Assembly (NCBI GenBank): GCA_951217055.1
Contig: OX578282.1
Coordinates: forward strand, 44,320,329-44,384,328
Direction: 5' to 3'
DNA from: Gerris lacustris
Lineage: Eukaryota; Arthropoda; Insecta; Hemiptera; Gerridae
DNA: 64,000 nt
Below the pieces are notes generated by a model that did no database searches, was not told where the DNA came from, and saw only the letters and a list, made by a program, of their open reading frames with translations. Both the position numbers and the translations under genes were made by a program. The stretch's first letter is position 1. Each line of letters opens with the position of its first letter. Of this stretch, positions 20,976-32,568 are shown piece after piece.

Positions 20976-21790
20976 AATGGTTCCAAGGTTTAATGGAAAA
21001 TGTTAGTTGAGCTGTTGTAGTTCAAAGTTCAAATGTAGGTTCAACTAATGCAGCTTATAAAGCAGTGGAAAATATAAGAAGTATTTAGATTCGTAAACCT
21101 TAAATCAAGTAGATGATCAATGGCTTTGAACTTCAAGCTAGCCTGACCTAATTGCAGCCGTTCATCAAGATCGGTTTCATCGATAATTTGCTGCTGAACC
21201 ACAGTGATTTAAGATATATTGTATTTTATACATTTTAATTAATATGAGTGTTGAATTTCAATCGATTTTATTCGCAAAAAGTTTCTTTGATTATTCATAA
21301 AAAACTTAACATTTGAGTGTCCGGGTGTTTCATAGCTTAATATATACACAGTAATATTATTATTTAATTCTAGGCGTATGCGTATAACATAAAATAATAT
21401 GTTGTAGTTAATTTTAAACATATTGAGTGACTAGGTTTCTTAGCTTGTCTTTTCGAGAACTCCAGAAGCCACCTATAATTTTAAAAAGCTGATGCTAATG
21501 TGGCATGCATATAGTCTAGGTCCAGGGCAAAGGACATGGGAAAGAACCTAACTGGGCCCGAAATTTTCCTTGGGGAAATTTTTTTTTTTTTTTAAAGTGG
21601 GCATTTTATTGTTCAACAAATCATTAAAATCAGCGGAATATTGTATTGGGATGAAACTCAGCATAAAGGTCAATATAGGTTGAAATGTATTGCTTTAATT
21701 TTGGATAAAATACAATTCGCCGATTTAAAATGGTCGCTATTTTGTCTGGCAATAAATAAAAATCACAGGGAAGTACTTGCGTCCAAGTAC
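20976..21790. other. AT-rich non-coding stretch
   Basis: No gene recognised. Confidence 0.45.
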
Positions 21791-22948
21791 TTTTTAGGGT
21801 TTTGTAGAAGATTAAGCATGCCCGTTATGTAATTATGATTTTATTCTTCGATCTCAAGGGTCCGGGTTCGATCCCCCGGGGGGTCACAATGTTTTTCATC
21901 GGTAATAACGACTAGAAAAATGTATTCTTTCGAACCATTTCCATCGCTTCACCATAAGGTATAACCATGAATTATTTCGAAATTTTAGGACCACCCATTA
22001 TATAGTGGTTGGGGAGGGGGGACATTTTTGGGGTATATTTTGACTTATAAAATTAATAAAAAATGAAACATTTAAAAAAGCAAATATATATTTGAATCCT
22101 ACTCTTCACCAGCTTTCATATGATACCCAACTCAAAATTTTAAAAAAATAAAATTTTTGGCGCACTTTAAATTTTTGCGCCCAAAATTGACAACTTTTTA
22201 AAATTTGGGATGAACTCCCGGAATTTTCATCGCCCCACAATAAGGCATTAGCATGAATTATTTCGAAATTTTAGGACCAGCCGAAGTATAGTGATTGGGG
22301 GGGGGGATTTTTTTTTGGGGTATATTTTGATTTTTTTACCCAATAAGGAATGTAAAATTTACAAAAGCATATATATATTTGCGTCCTACTCTTCAGCAGC
22401 TTTCATTTGATACCCAACTCAAAATTTTAAAAAAATAAAATTTTTGGCGCACTTCAAATTATCGCGCCCAAAATTGGCAATTTTTTTAAATTTGGGATGA
22501 ACTCCCGGAATTTTCATCGCCCCACAATAAGGCATTTGCATGAATTATTTCGAAATTTTAGGACCAGCCGAAGTATAGTGGTTGGGGGGGGGGAAATTTT
22601 TTTTGGGTATATTTTGATTTTTTTACCCAATAAGGAATGCAAAATTTACAAAAGCATATATATATTTGCGTCCTACTCTTCAGCAGCTTTCATTTGATAC
22701 CCCACTCAAAAATTAAAAAAAATATAAATTTTTGAGTTTACAACATTTTTGCTAATTGCGCATGCGCATATTTAATTTTGAACTTCTGTATATTTTTCCT
22801 GTGGTTGGGTCAAAAAGTTACAACAGTATTTCAAATTTCAGCTCTTTAGTTTAAACGGTTCGGGCCCTATGAACCAAAGAGCGACGGACAGACGGACACA
22901 TCACCCTCGGCATAAGGGTTTTGAGAAGAAGCTACAAAACCCTAAAAA
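21791..22948. mobile_element. Terminal-inverted-repeat element with internal 287-bp tandem units
   Basis: The perfect 17-base ends TTTTTAGGGTTTTGTAG (21791-21807) and its complement (22932-22948) bound 1,158 bases. Inside are three direct copies of a unit of about 287 bases: the motif ATGAATTATTTCGAAATTTT begins at 21967, 22253 and 22540. Each copy has a G-run of about 10 (TTGGGGGGGGGG), TTTGATACCC and GGCGCACTT blocks. Near the left end is GGTCCGGGTTCGATCCCC (about 21859-21877), resembling a tRNA T-arm. The right end has GACGGACAGACGG. No transposase frame is present. The class is undetermined; a target duplication is not clear. Confidence 0.65.
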
Positions 22949-23016
22949 TAGAAACAAGTGTTTTTTGACCCAATTCTTCTTTTGAATTATTTCACGGGCG
23001 AATACGAGCAGACCAG

Positions 23017-23564
23017 CTAGAGGTCGACCAAGAAGTCATGGAAATGAGAGGAGTGCGCTAGTGTCGCCATGTACAGTCAGTTTTTGATATAATAGACCAC
23101 GGTCAAAAAACACAGTGTTGTTCTTCTGTTATTAATCATTTTATTTTTGATAACTTCTATATTTTTTGCAACAGGCAACACTGTACCTGATAAGAAATCA
23201 CTAATAATGTACGATAATATCTTTATATTATTATTCATAATAATATTCTTTCAATTTATATCGATTTTCTTCTTTCATAATCTATTATTTCTTCCTCTTT
23301 ATTTCTGAGTTATTTGGATTTAGGACAGGTGTGACTGTAATTCGTGTTGTATAAAAACAAACAAAACAGGAAGCCTAACAGATTGGAAACCTTCCTGTTG
23401 TTATTCGTGAGATTTGACATAACTGGGCATGTCATACAAACTACGAATGGTTATTGTCTTAGCACCCGACTGTACTCACTTCGGCACTACTCGGAAGTTC
23501 CGATTTTAAACGAAGTTAAGCTTTCCGTTTCTCCCGTGTTCATGACTTCTTGGTCGACCTCTAG
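23017..23564. mobile_element. 548-bp element with perfect 24-bp terminal inverted repeats
   Basis: The left end starts CTAGAGGTCGACCAAG at 23017 and its 24-base exact complement ends at 23564 (CTTGGTCGACCTCTAG). The interior is AT-rich and non-coding; the 75-codon frame at 23344-23571 is not recognisable. The last ~100 bases (CTCGGAAGTT, CGAAGTTAAGC, GTTCATGACTTCTTGG) weakly resemble a 5S rRNA internal promoter region. The CTAG at both ends could be part of the ends or a target duplication. Confidence 0.65.
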
Positions 23565-23939
23565 TAGGTAATATATATTCGTTGTTGAATAAAAATGGAG
23601 AAGAATTAGAATTGAATTTTATCTACTATGGTCGCTAAACAACCTCGCTGAGTGCATGTGGTTAAAACGATAAGGCTTAATGCTCAGGAAAACACCTGTC
23701 TACGCCAGGACGCCAGGTGGGGCCGTGCTATGGTAACACACTTCCCCTTTAAGTGTAAACAACAGGTGCAATGTCAATAATAAATCCCGTCAAGTACTTG
23801 CTAGCAAGGTACTAAAAAAGGTTTCTTCAAACATAAAAATTCATATTTCTTACATTGTTTTTTTGTTTTGTTTTTTTTCTTACTAAAAAAAAAGCACTTT
23901 GGTAGAGCAAAGGGCGCATATTTCCTTTAGCATTTTAGG

Positions 23940-24085
23940 TAGGCACTTTTTTAGTTATTTTGGGGGTAAGTAAAATGGCTGTCATTTTGAGAACTCGATA
24001 TATATTTGTGATCTACTTTCCAATACCTTTGAAATTATACCTCACTCAAAAATTACAAAATATAAAAATTTTAGCCGCCATGGTT
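23940..24085 (+). repeat. Diverged fragment of the 287-bp unit
   Basis: TCGATATATATTTGTGATCTAC, CAATACCTTTGAAATTATACC and CACTCAAAAATTACAAAATATAAAAATTTT follow the same order as the right half of the 287-bp units at 21967-22720. This shows the unit also exists outside the tandem element. Confidence 0.45.
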
Positions 24086-24099
24086 ATGGTTTTGGACGT

Positions 24100-26990
24100 C
24101 TTTGGTTTGAGACCGCCTCGTCGTGTCCAGTGTTGGATGGTCTGGTCTTGATTTGACCCGCCTTTTTTCAAACATTTAAACCCTGATAGTATCGACCTCG
24201 TGTTCACCAAGAATAATTAATTGGTTGCCTACTTAATTTGATGGTTTATAAATAAACTTTATGGTGCCTTCAACATTCTACCCTAATCTCCATAGTTAGT
24301 CTATCTCGTTAAAAATACACCTCGATGAGAAAAATTATCTATTGTAAAACCACAATGGCTAATATTTTATTTCGCAAAATTGTTTTGCTACTATAGATTA
24401 AAATTTTAGCCATTCTCTGCGTTTTGACTGACTCCATGTCATCACTTCTTTTATTGGAGTATAGATCTTTTAAGAATCCCTGTCATCTTCTACATGTTGA
24501 CTTAAATTCCTGGCATTTTTCCCCTCAGTGCCTTATTTCGTTCTTTGCGGGTTTTGAATCTTTCTTTTTTCCTTTGAGTTATTCCATTCCAGACCCTTTT
24601 TTCTCTTACTTATAGTTTGATGGGCTTTTGCTCTTTATTTTTGGCCAAAATGCCTTTAATATTCTTCTCAGACAGCGATTTGAAGACTTGTAGCTGCTTT
24701 TCTATCTCTTTAGTAATTTTCTGTATTTTACAACCTTGCAAGAGATCAGTATATTAATATTTATTTATTTTTATCATTAATGTATGGTTCAGACTTTACA
24801 AATCTTTAAATCTTACCATTGCGGTTTTTAGTGGAAAAAATGTCTCACCCCTCTTGGTTTAAAAATAACCTAGGAATATTGTTTTTTTATACTTTATTTT
24901 CAAGGAGGTGGTTAGAGGCGTTATATTACATAAATATAAGAATTAGTCACATTTAAGCGAAATGTATCGTCTTTCTATTGGAACAGGTATGTAGATGTTA
25001 GACTTTGGTTTCAATGGAGAAAACGCCTTGCGCCTCTCAGTTATGATTGAATGAAGCTTATTATAGACAGGCTGTCATATATCTGCTCAGTTAATTGCCT
25101 GTACAGCCTTTAATATAAAAATCTGAAGATCTTACCCGATATGTCGATGTAAAGCGGAATACGCCTTCAGCATGTCAACCACAAAACACTTTCAATTTTA
25201 TCCTTTCTAAATATAGGTTAAAAGTTCATTTAATTATGAGTAGGTGCTCGGAAGTACCAACTGGTTTAAATACGAGTAGGATATTAACATACATATTAAT
25301 AATTCTCTCCGAAACTGAATGAGGTTTCATGTTTCATTGATGTTTTACCCCACACTCAAGGGCCCACACTAATCATTACTTAGTAGGTTGAATGAAGAAA
25401 CCATTATAGGTTTTACTATAGTAAAAGAGAGTAGGTAGAGTAGTATTAACTAAGTCAAATATGATTCATTATTCCAAGATTTCTTATCATTTCTTTTAAT
25501 AAGTCACGATTTTAACTTATACCTTTAAATATTTCATTTGTATTTGCTTATATCCAAAATATTTTGATAAATACATATATTTATATATTATATTGGCATT
25601 GTATTTCCTAGAGAATGAATCTCAATAATAATTTCAAAGTACAACGATTTTTATATTAAAAAGGGAATTTTCATGCCACTAGACTAATAAGGTTTACCTT
25701 GAATTGAACCGTAAATGGATAACTCGTGTTATCCAAAAGAATGCGTCATTCATTTTATTAGTTAAGGAGATTATATAAAATAAAATATGGTTATTATAGA
25801 ATGAACCATATACTTTAGAAAACTACATTAATAAATTAAAAATTATAACTTTATTATGCTGCAGAGCTTACCAAACGATTATTTTATCATTCCGTTTTAT
25901 CTAATTTTTAATTTTTCGTTTATTTAGTTGGAATTTGATCGATATTTCAACTTTTATAATTGTTTCTTGTTCGTTAAAATCAATTCAACATTCTTTAAAC
26001 ATTAGAATATATGATAAAGTTGCTTAAATAATGAATTAACATATAAGATTAAAAATAAGAAAATTGATATTTAAAAGAAGAATTATTCTAAAGAAATTCA
26101 AGTGTGGTTCGAAGTTAGATGCATAATGCATGACTAAAACAAAGGAATGATCATCGTAAGTTATAAATTTCATGACAAATCTGACCGCAAAAAACACTGA
26201 CGTACCTAAAGCAAAAGTTTCAATGTCGTCCTCCTTATACAACTTCTCGAAGGATTATCCTAACCTAAAATGATATTCAAACATTCAATAACATGTGTAA
26301 ATTATTATAATAAAAAGACACAAGGCACAACAAACAACCATATAAAACCTTGACACCAGAATCGAATTTATACGATACCTTCCGACTTGGTATAAAAAAG
26401 GTACGTTGGGTTAAATCTAATAACTCCTTTAAGGAAATAGAGGGCAAGGTTACGCGACATTGAATTTCTTATTCCTTCTTCTTTTATAGGATTATATTAT
26501 ATATGAAGGTGACGAAAATACAGGACAGTTATTTGAAGGCTGTGACTAAATACAGCCTGTTTATCTAGAACGATGTGAATGACATTCTACTGTCTATGAC
26601 TTACTACGTGAATGAGTCATGGGAGTTGAGAATGACCCTAGGGTTGAATCAGATTGTCCGAGTTGTTCTTCCTTTTTACAGCCGTGATCATTTCACCTTC
26701 TTACCTGAAGAAGGTAATATCCGTTACTGACCTTTATTTTTTATATCATTAGGTGTCTTCAAGGAAATTGCGTATTTTCTGATCTTAAAATTCCTTTACC
26801 ATGAGTTCGTTCTTCTTACGTATTTTCTAACGTGTATACCAATGTAAAAACCTGTGATTCATACTGTCTAAGGATTTAACTTTCTTTAATTTTTTATTTT
26901 AAGCTTGGAGAGAATAGGATGAATATAAATAAAGTCATTGTATTTTTTATGTTAAGGGGATGTTCTTAATCAAAGGCGTTAAAAAACTAA
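24100..26990. other. AT-rich non-coding stretch
   Basis: About 2.9 kb with no recognisable gene, RNA or repeat. If a host gene spans the window, this could be intron. Confidence 0.45.
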
Positions 26991-27825
26991 AAATTTGGTA
27001 CGGGTACCTCGGAACCTTTACCTGATTTCGGAGGCCACTAAAGTGGCCTCTCCTGCTGCTTCGCAGGAGGAGGAAGCAGCATTGGGCGTGGTCAGTACTT
27101 GTATGGGTAACCGTTTTGAACTAATTCATTTTTTTACTATCATTTTTCAAAAAAAGTTTATACATTATTTTTATTTATTGTATTTCATATATTTAATTAT
27201 TTAAATTTTGGCGGTATTTTGACAAATGTGAACAAACTTTGACGTTTAAAAACAATTATCGCACTAATTAATAATTATGTATGTTTGTTTATATCTTTTA
27301 AACTAGGTAATTAATGAAATATTATCTTTTTTTTATATTTGTTTCTTATTTTTTACCGGTTCTAACAATATGCTATATGTCAAAAACGTATTTATTCTTT
27401 CGGTATTATTCACCGTCAAAGTTTCAAAATTCAAAAATTGATAACTTCAATGGTGACCAGTATCGAAATTAAATTTGGTAGATTGGTTTGTCATACAGAG
27501 AGGTACAACTCGATCGGACCACTTTTTGATTTTTTAAGGGTTTTTTTAATTTTTGCTAACTCAGCAAACTGGGTTCAAGATGGCGGAAAATGTTAATTTT
27601 CCGGGCAGCACAACTAGACGTAAGGATTGGTTTTTCTGCCAAGTTTCAACTCTCTAGATTAAATACCCTGGGCGCTATGATGATATCACACACATACAGA
27701 CGTCATGCTGAAAACCACCCAGGGTGTCTTAAAACTCTCAAAACTGATAATTCAGTTGAAATCTCGAAAACATTTTTTGGGGTGAAAACACAACTTTTCC
27801 TATCATAGGTAAGGAAAGGTAAAAA
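26990..27825. repeat. Unclassified repeat-like block with two adjacent hairpins
   Basis: Two perfect hairpins sit side by side: GAGGCCAC-TAAA-GTGGCCTC (27031-27050) and TCCTGC-TGCTTC-GCAGGA (27051-27068). The block ends near CCTATCATAGGTAAGGAAAGG (about 27798), roughly complementary to the ACCTTTACCTGATTTCGG at its left end. The phrases CACACATACAGACGTCATGCTG and GGTGAAAACACAACTTTTCC look repeat-derived. The 72-codon frame at 27590-27808 is not a recognised protein. Confidence 0.3.
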
Positions 27826-28323
27826 TGTAGGTATTCGGTCGTAACTAAATTTACTTTAAATTAAATTTGAATTGGATTTAGATGTAATCAACGACCAAAA
27901 TAAATAAGCGGACCCTCTGTTGAATTTTAGATAAGGACTTACCTCAAGTCGTTAGACCTAATAAGAATTTTTTATTTCTATAAATTGACCCTAGCTTAAA
28001 AGAGAGAGCCTTTTATTGTCTATTAACATTTATAACATTGTTACTGGTATATTTTACAGGCATATTTCTATGTTCCGATAGGGCAGGAATACCCGGTATT
28101 TATGTTAAAACAATTAAAGCGAGCTTTTTACATTCAACAAAAATGCGTCCTGTCTGTCTGTCTCATCACCACCTATTCGTTGAGACAAACATTTTTTAAA
28201 CATAATATATTCTAATAAAACCAATAGCGACATCGCTGTGATGTGATAAAGATCGTTAAAACGGACCTATACACTTTTAAAATTGAGAAAACAACGTTTT
28301 TACTGATATCTTACGTTCTAACC

Positions 28324-29087
28324 CAGGGGTTCCCAAAGTTTTGTTTACTAAGCCCCCCACAGTCAAGAATAAATCTTCCCACGCCCCCCCTCTCTCTTCC
28401 CTACACAATTTTATGAGATAATGAAAAAAATAAAATAAACCATTATTACATTGAATAACCATTCATTTATTTGTATTAGGTACTATTTTTTTATAACATT
28501 ACAATTATAAGTTAATCTTATGGCATCTTAGGAGATGGATGAGCTTGTATTTTTTTTACAAGATTCCCTATTCTTGGATGAGTATTAGAAAGTGCACAAC
28601 GAAAATCAAGCACAGCAACATCAAGTTTGCCACCATACTTTGTTTTTATTGCAACAAGTGCTGACAAATCTTTTTTTGCACAAATTAGTGCTTGAAAAAG
28701 GTAAATACAATCGAAGTGCTTGCTGTGATATACTGGGGTACACTTTGTAATACTTAACCCAAAACGATGATTTGTCCAATTTATCAAAATCAGCAGCTGA
28801 ACCTTTTTTTATTTCTAAAGCTTGTTCTTGAAGTGTTTCGGGTAGGGAATCTATGTTGACACTGAAAGGATCCATTGTTAATTTGTAAATGTTGTCATCA
28901 CATATGTTAGTAATGTATCTGTTGAATTCGTCAGTAAGGTTCTCCAACTGGTTTAATATTTGGATTTTTATATAATCGCATTAGACGTTCGAACGGCAAA
29001 GCTATCTCGATCTCGAGGTCCCACGCCCCCCTTGACTTGTCTTCACGCCTCCCTTGGGGGGCGCGCCCCCCACTTTGGGAACCAATG
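28324..29087 (-). mobile_element. hAT-family DNA transposon, internally deleted, 8-bp target duplication
   Basis: The left end is CAGGGGTTCCCAAAGTTTTG and the right end, reversed, CATTGGTTCCCAAAGTGGGG, the CAGNGGTTCCCAA type of end seen in hAT elements. Both sides carry the exact 8-bp direct repeat TTCTAACC (28316-28323 and 29088-29095), the hAT target length. At 764 bases it is far shorter than autonomous hAT elements and keeps only the last part of the transposase. The X copy at 43533-44311 has the unoccupied site (CGTTAGAACGTAAG at 43842), confirming both borders. Confidence 0.92.
28518..28947 (-). pseudogene. hAT transposase, C-terminal dimerisation region (frameshifted)
   Basis: The first frame (28621-28947) includes DPFSVNIDSLPETLQEQ, FWVKYYKVYPSISQQALR and LPFSSTNLCKK. 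The second frame (from about 28700 down to 28518) includes SALVAIKTKYGGKLDVA, LRCALS-like residues and a QAHPS ending. Joined, these match the C-terminal hAT dimerisation region of ZBED5/FAM200-like transposases, in which the LPF-T-LCE motif is followed by GFS-L and IKTK-RN-L. The shift falls at the A7 run (plus-strand T7) near 28671-28678. The N-terminal BED finger and the catalytic domain are missing. It cannot make active transposase. Confidence 0.85.
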
Positions 29088-29400
29088 TTCTAACCTGACG
29101 ATTTTTGTAAAACTTCATATACACCGTCTAAAGTCTAAGGTACAATTGAAACAGGCATGTAAAATTCCAACTTGCTTATATAGATGTCTTTGTGAAGTGA
29201 TACATTTTATAATAGTTGTGACAGGAGATGTGTGGTTATGGTTAGTGGAATAGTAAGAATGCAGGATCCTCACTACTAGACTCTCTACTACTATCATACT
29301 CTTTAACTATCAACTCATCATGATTATCTATTTTCTCAATATTCAATACAAATTTATTCTTATACGCTCGCTTCAATGATAGAGCCATGCGATGCCTAGT

Positions 29401-31337
29401 TATGATAAGTTAGAATATCGAAGAATTGTTTCTTTAGAAACCATTTTTGGTTGGGGGGGAGGGGTAGGGGTAGGAATTTTACTATGCCGTCAGTGAATAA
29501 TTTTTTTTTTCGAATTTGTTCGGAATATCGGATTTTTCGGATTGTTGGCGTTCGTATTTCCGGGAATCTACTGTATATTCTTAATTAATCAATCACAACA
29601 AAAATGTATCCACAAAAGTTCAGCTATTCACTAATTGAAGTACAAGTAATTAGCTACTACACTTATAATTCTTAATATATTTTGTACTACACTACGACTA
29701 CGCTTCTTGTTGTGTTCTGCACCAAAGATTCATCTAAATACTTATTAATACATTAAATAGACGTGTAAAGAATTAACGACCAACAACAATCGGAATTAAT
29801 GACAAACAACATTCGGAATTAATGACAAACAATAATCGTTGAGAAGGTAAAAAATAATTGTTTATTATCAAACCAGTTCACATTGAACCTGTCGATATTG
29901 ACTTATTAATGTTATTATTAAAGAAGGATAGTAAAACAGATAAAAAATAAGTCTGCTGCCGGAATCATCACCGGAATCAATCTCTGCTTTCAATCCTTTT
30001 ATTAAAGATCGATCATGAAATGTCCAATTAAAACCACCACTGCACTGATTATCAATTAAAATAAATTGGTCAATTAGAATTTCAAATTTAATTAAGAGCC
30101 ACTTCAATTAGTAACTAGAAATGATATTTTATTCTATAAGCTTCTTGTAATTAAATTTAATTTAATAAAAATAAATAAATAAAATAAAAACTTATTGAAA
30201 AAGAAAAGAAAACAGCAAAACATAAATTAAAGTTATCAAAGAAAAAAGAAATATTATATATATATTTAATGATGAGAATAAAAAAAGTTAAGTTTAAGAA
30301 AAAAGTTATTTGAAACTTGTTTTGAAAAAGGATTTAATTTTTTACTATTTCCAACACTTTATTGTTCAATTCTTTTCTTTACTTTTTTCAGATACAAATA
30401 TTTTATAACATTGATTTTGAAACTTTTTACTTTAGCAAAGAATCAGTGTTGATAAAAAAACATTTAAGTTACCTCAATTTTTTCCTTTACAATCCAGAAT
30501 TGTAAATCTCATTTGAAAAACACAAACTTTTTATAGTCCTAGTTTAAATTTTATAAAGCTTTAAACAGATTTGTGGTGGTTTTTTTTTTTTACAGATTTG
30601 GGTTTGTTACTATTTTAAAGTAAACAATAAAATATAAAACACTTTAGAGTTGTAAAATTATTTTATTTGAAGTATTCTTTTAGTATATAGTTATTGTTTT
30701 GTTGACTTAGCAATCCGGATTTTGTTTTTATGTATGCTTATACATTATTTATTCTATTCTTCGGCAAAACTGTTTTTTGGTTTATAAAAGTGCATTCTTT
30801 TTTCCAGAGAATGTACTAAAGTGCATCGGGGTTTAAGTGCTTTCTCAAGATCTTTCTCAAGTCTTGATTACTGTTAAGAGTTTTTTTATTATTTTTTAAA
30901 CTGGTTTTATGTCATCAGCTTGTTTTTATTTTTTTTATATTAAGTTTTCTTTAAAGTTTTTTTTTCTTCAAAGTTTCTTTAAGAAGTGTTATGCATAATT
31001 GATATTTATTAGTTAAGATTTGTAAAAACATAAACTTTTACATTTATAAATGTATTTTATGAAAATATTTATAAAATATTTTGGTCTATTGATTATTTTA
31101 TGCGTCGATTTGTTTTCATCTCATTTCTATATACATTTATTGCAAATCCTATAAGCATAAATCCTACAATGCAAATAGGATAGCTCATATACTGCTGATT
31201 GGAGTTAAACATTATTTGGAAAGATAGTTTGGTTACATAGATAAGCTAATCGGATTTTTAAATAAAAGTGTAATACAGTTTTGCTGCTTTTAGAATAAAA
31301 AGAATTTTACAATTTTTATTTAAGCTTTATACATTTA
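29401..31337. other. AT-rich non-coding stretch
   Basis: Includes a G-rich run GGTTGGGGGGGAGGGGTAGGG (29449-29469) and three 23-base direct units of the form AATTAATGACAAACAACATTCGG (29772-29840). From 30100 to 31300 it is extremely AT-rich with many T-runs. No gene recognised. The same material recurs 7,139 bases to the right. Confidence 0.5.
29772..29840 (+). repeat. Three 23-bp tandem units
   Basis: AATTAA(C/T)GAC(C/A)AACAACAATCGG-type units repeat three times. The matching copy is at about 36911-36979. Confidence 0.8.
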
Positions 31338-32568
31338 CTAGCTTTCACCCCGCGCTCCGCGCGGGGCTCATGCTAGGTATTGGTGGCTGTTTCCTAAAAG
31401 CATGTAGGCCTAGCAATTTAATTAAATTCCTAAATAGTTTTATTTCCAAAGCCTTTTAAGGATAAAATCAGGACTATATTACACATCATTAATTCAATTG
31501 GTAAGAATATAATACTCCCCAAATCGTAGTTTGGAGTCTATCTATATATTTAAAAAATAGCCAGTAGAAACAATGTAGTATAGTAATAACTAACAATGCT
31601 AAAAAAAAGGTATAACAAATAAGAAAATAAACGTAGACAAAACCAATTAGACTGGGAAGTGATTGAACAATCATCAACCATGATAGTGCATTAATTGAAT
31701 TACCAGTCTCTTCTCTCAATACGACTGTTGCACCAGTAAATATTTAATAATTCTAATAATGAAATAATAAATACTCGATTTTTCGAGCAGTAGTGTTAGG
31801 TTTAAGCACCCCAATCAAAAATTAAATCGGTCAACAATTGCGGACGCCATAAGAGCTCAAAGTCAATTTTTTTTTTACAAAAAATTAAATTTAGCTCTAT
31901 TTAAGGTAGAAACGATAAAGGTACGACAAAAAGTCATAGGTCCAAAGTTGTAGATCTTTTAAAATTAGTTACAGCTGGCGCAATCAGTTTGTCGATACGA
32001 TTTACCATTTAGCCACAATAAGCCTCCAAAAAAGCTTCAAAGTGCGTCCGCCATCTTTAATTTTTTAAGGGGGGTAAACATATATTTTTTTTTTAACTTT
32101 TCGGATTTATCCAGTCAGTTTGGGCCAATTTCCGACCTAACGCAAAAAACCGCGAGTCTCTAGGTGGTCTAGAAGTACCCAAACATTTTGATTAGCGAGT
32201 CTGTGGGGTTTGTTTACGCGGTTGGTCAACCTAATTTTTTTTAGGTTATTTTTTATACATTTTTTTTAAAAATGTATTTTTTAAAAAATAACTTTGGTTC
32301 TACTCAATATTTTTAGATTAAACCAAGCCTACAAATTGCGCAACATGTTTGCGCACACTCCTGAAAAAAAATTAATCGATGTCATTTAGCCAGTTTTGCG
32401 CCTATAAAGTCTGACTGGGGCGACAGACATACATATATCCCACATACACGAAAAAAGTTAAGGCCAGATTCGGTTTTCGGAATGTGTAAAATGAAAAAGT
32501 ATCAAAAAAATTTCAATTCTGACCAATGTACAGACAAAACTTTAATTTTATATACATATATATATAGA
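31338..32568 (-). mobile_element. Non-autonomous Helitron
   Basis: On the minus strand the element starts A|TCTATATATATATG (5' end at 32568) and ends with the hairpin CCCCGCG-CGGAG-CGCGGGG-type palindrome followed by TGAAAGCTAG|T at 31338. TC at the 5' end, CTAG (CTRR) at the 3' end, a GC-rich hairpin a few bases before it, insertion between A and T and no target duplication are the Helitron diagnostic set. The 1,231-base interior is AT-rich with no Rep/helicase frame, so it would need an autonomous partner. The 76-codon frame at 31489-31719 inside it is not a recognised protein. Confidence 0.82.

Larger units (their letters stand above)
28112..29400 (-). repeat. Dispersed repeat X, copy 1 (split by a hAT element)
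   Basis: Minus-strand relative of 43533-44311. It shares GTTGAATGTA...AGCTCGC, the GACAGACAGACAG motif, AACGTAAGATATC, AGGCATGTA/CATACCTGTTTCAATTG blocks, TCATGATGAGTTGATAG and, at the far end, GAAGCGAGCGTAT and TGATAGAGCCATGCGATGCC in complementary form. It lacks about 200 bases present in copy 2 around the tetranucleotide array. A hAT element occupies 28324-29087. Confidence 0.75.
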
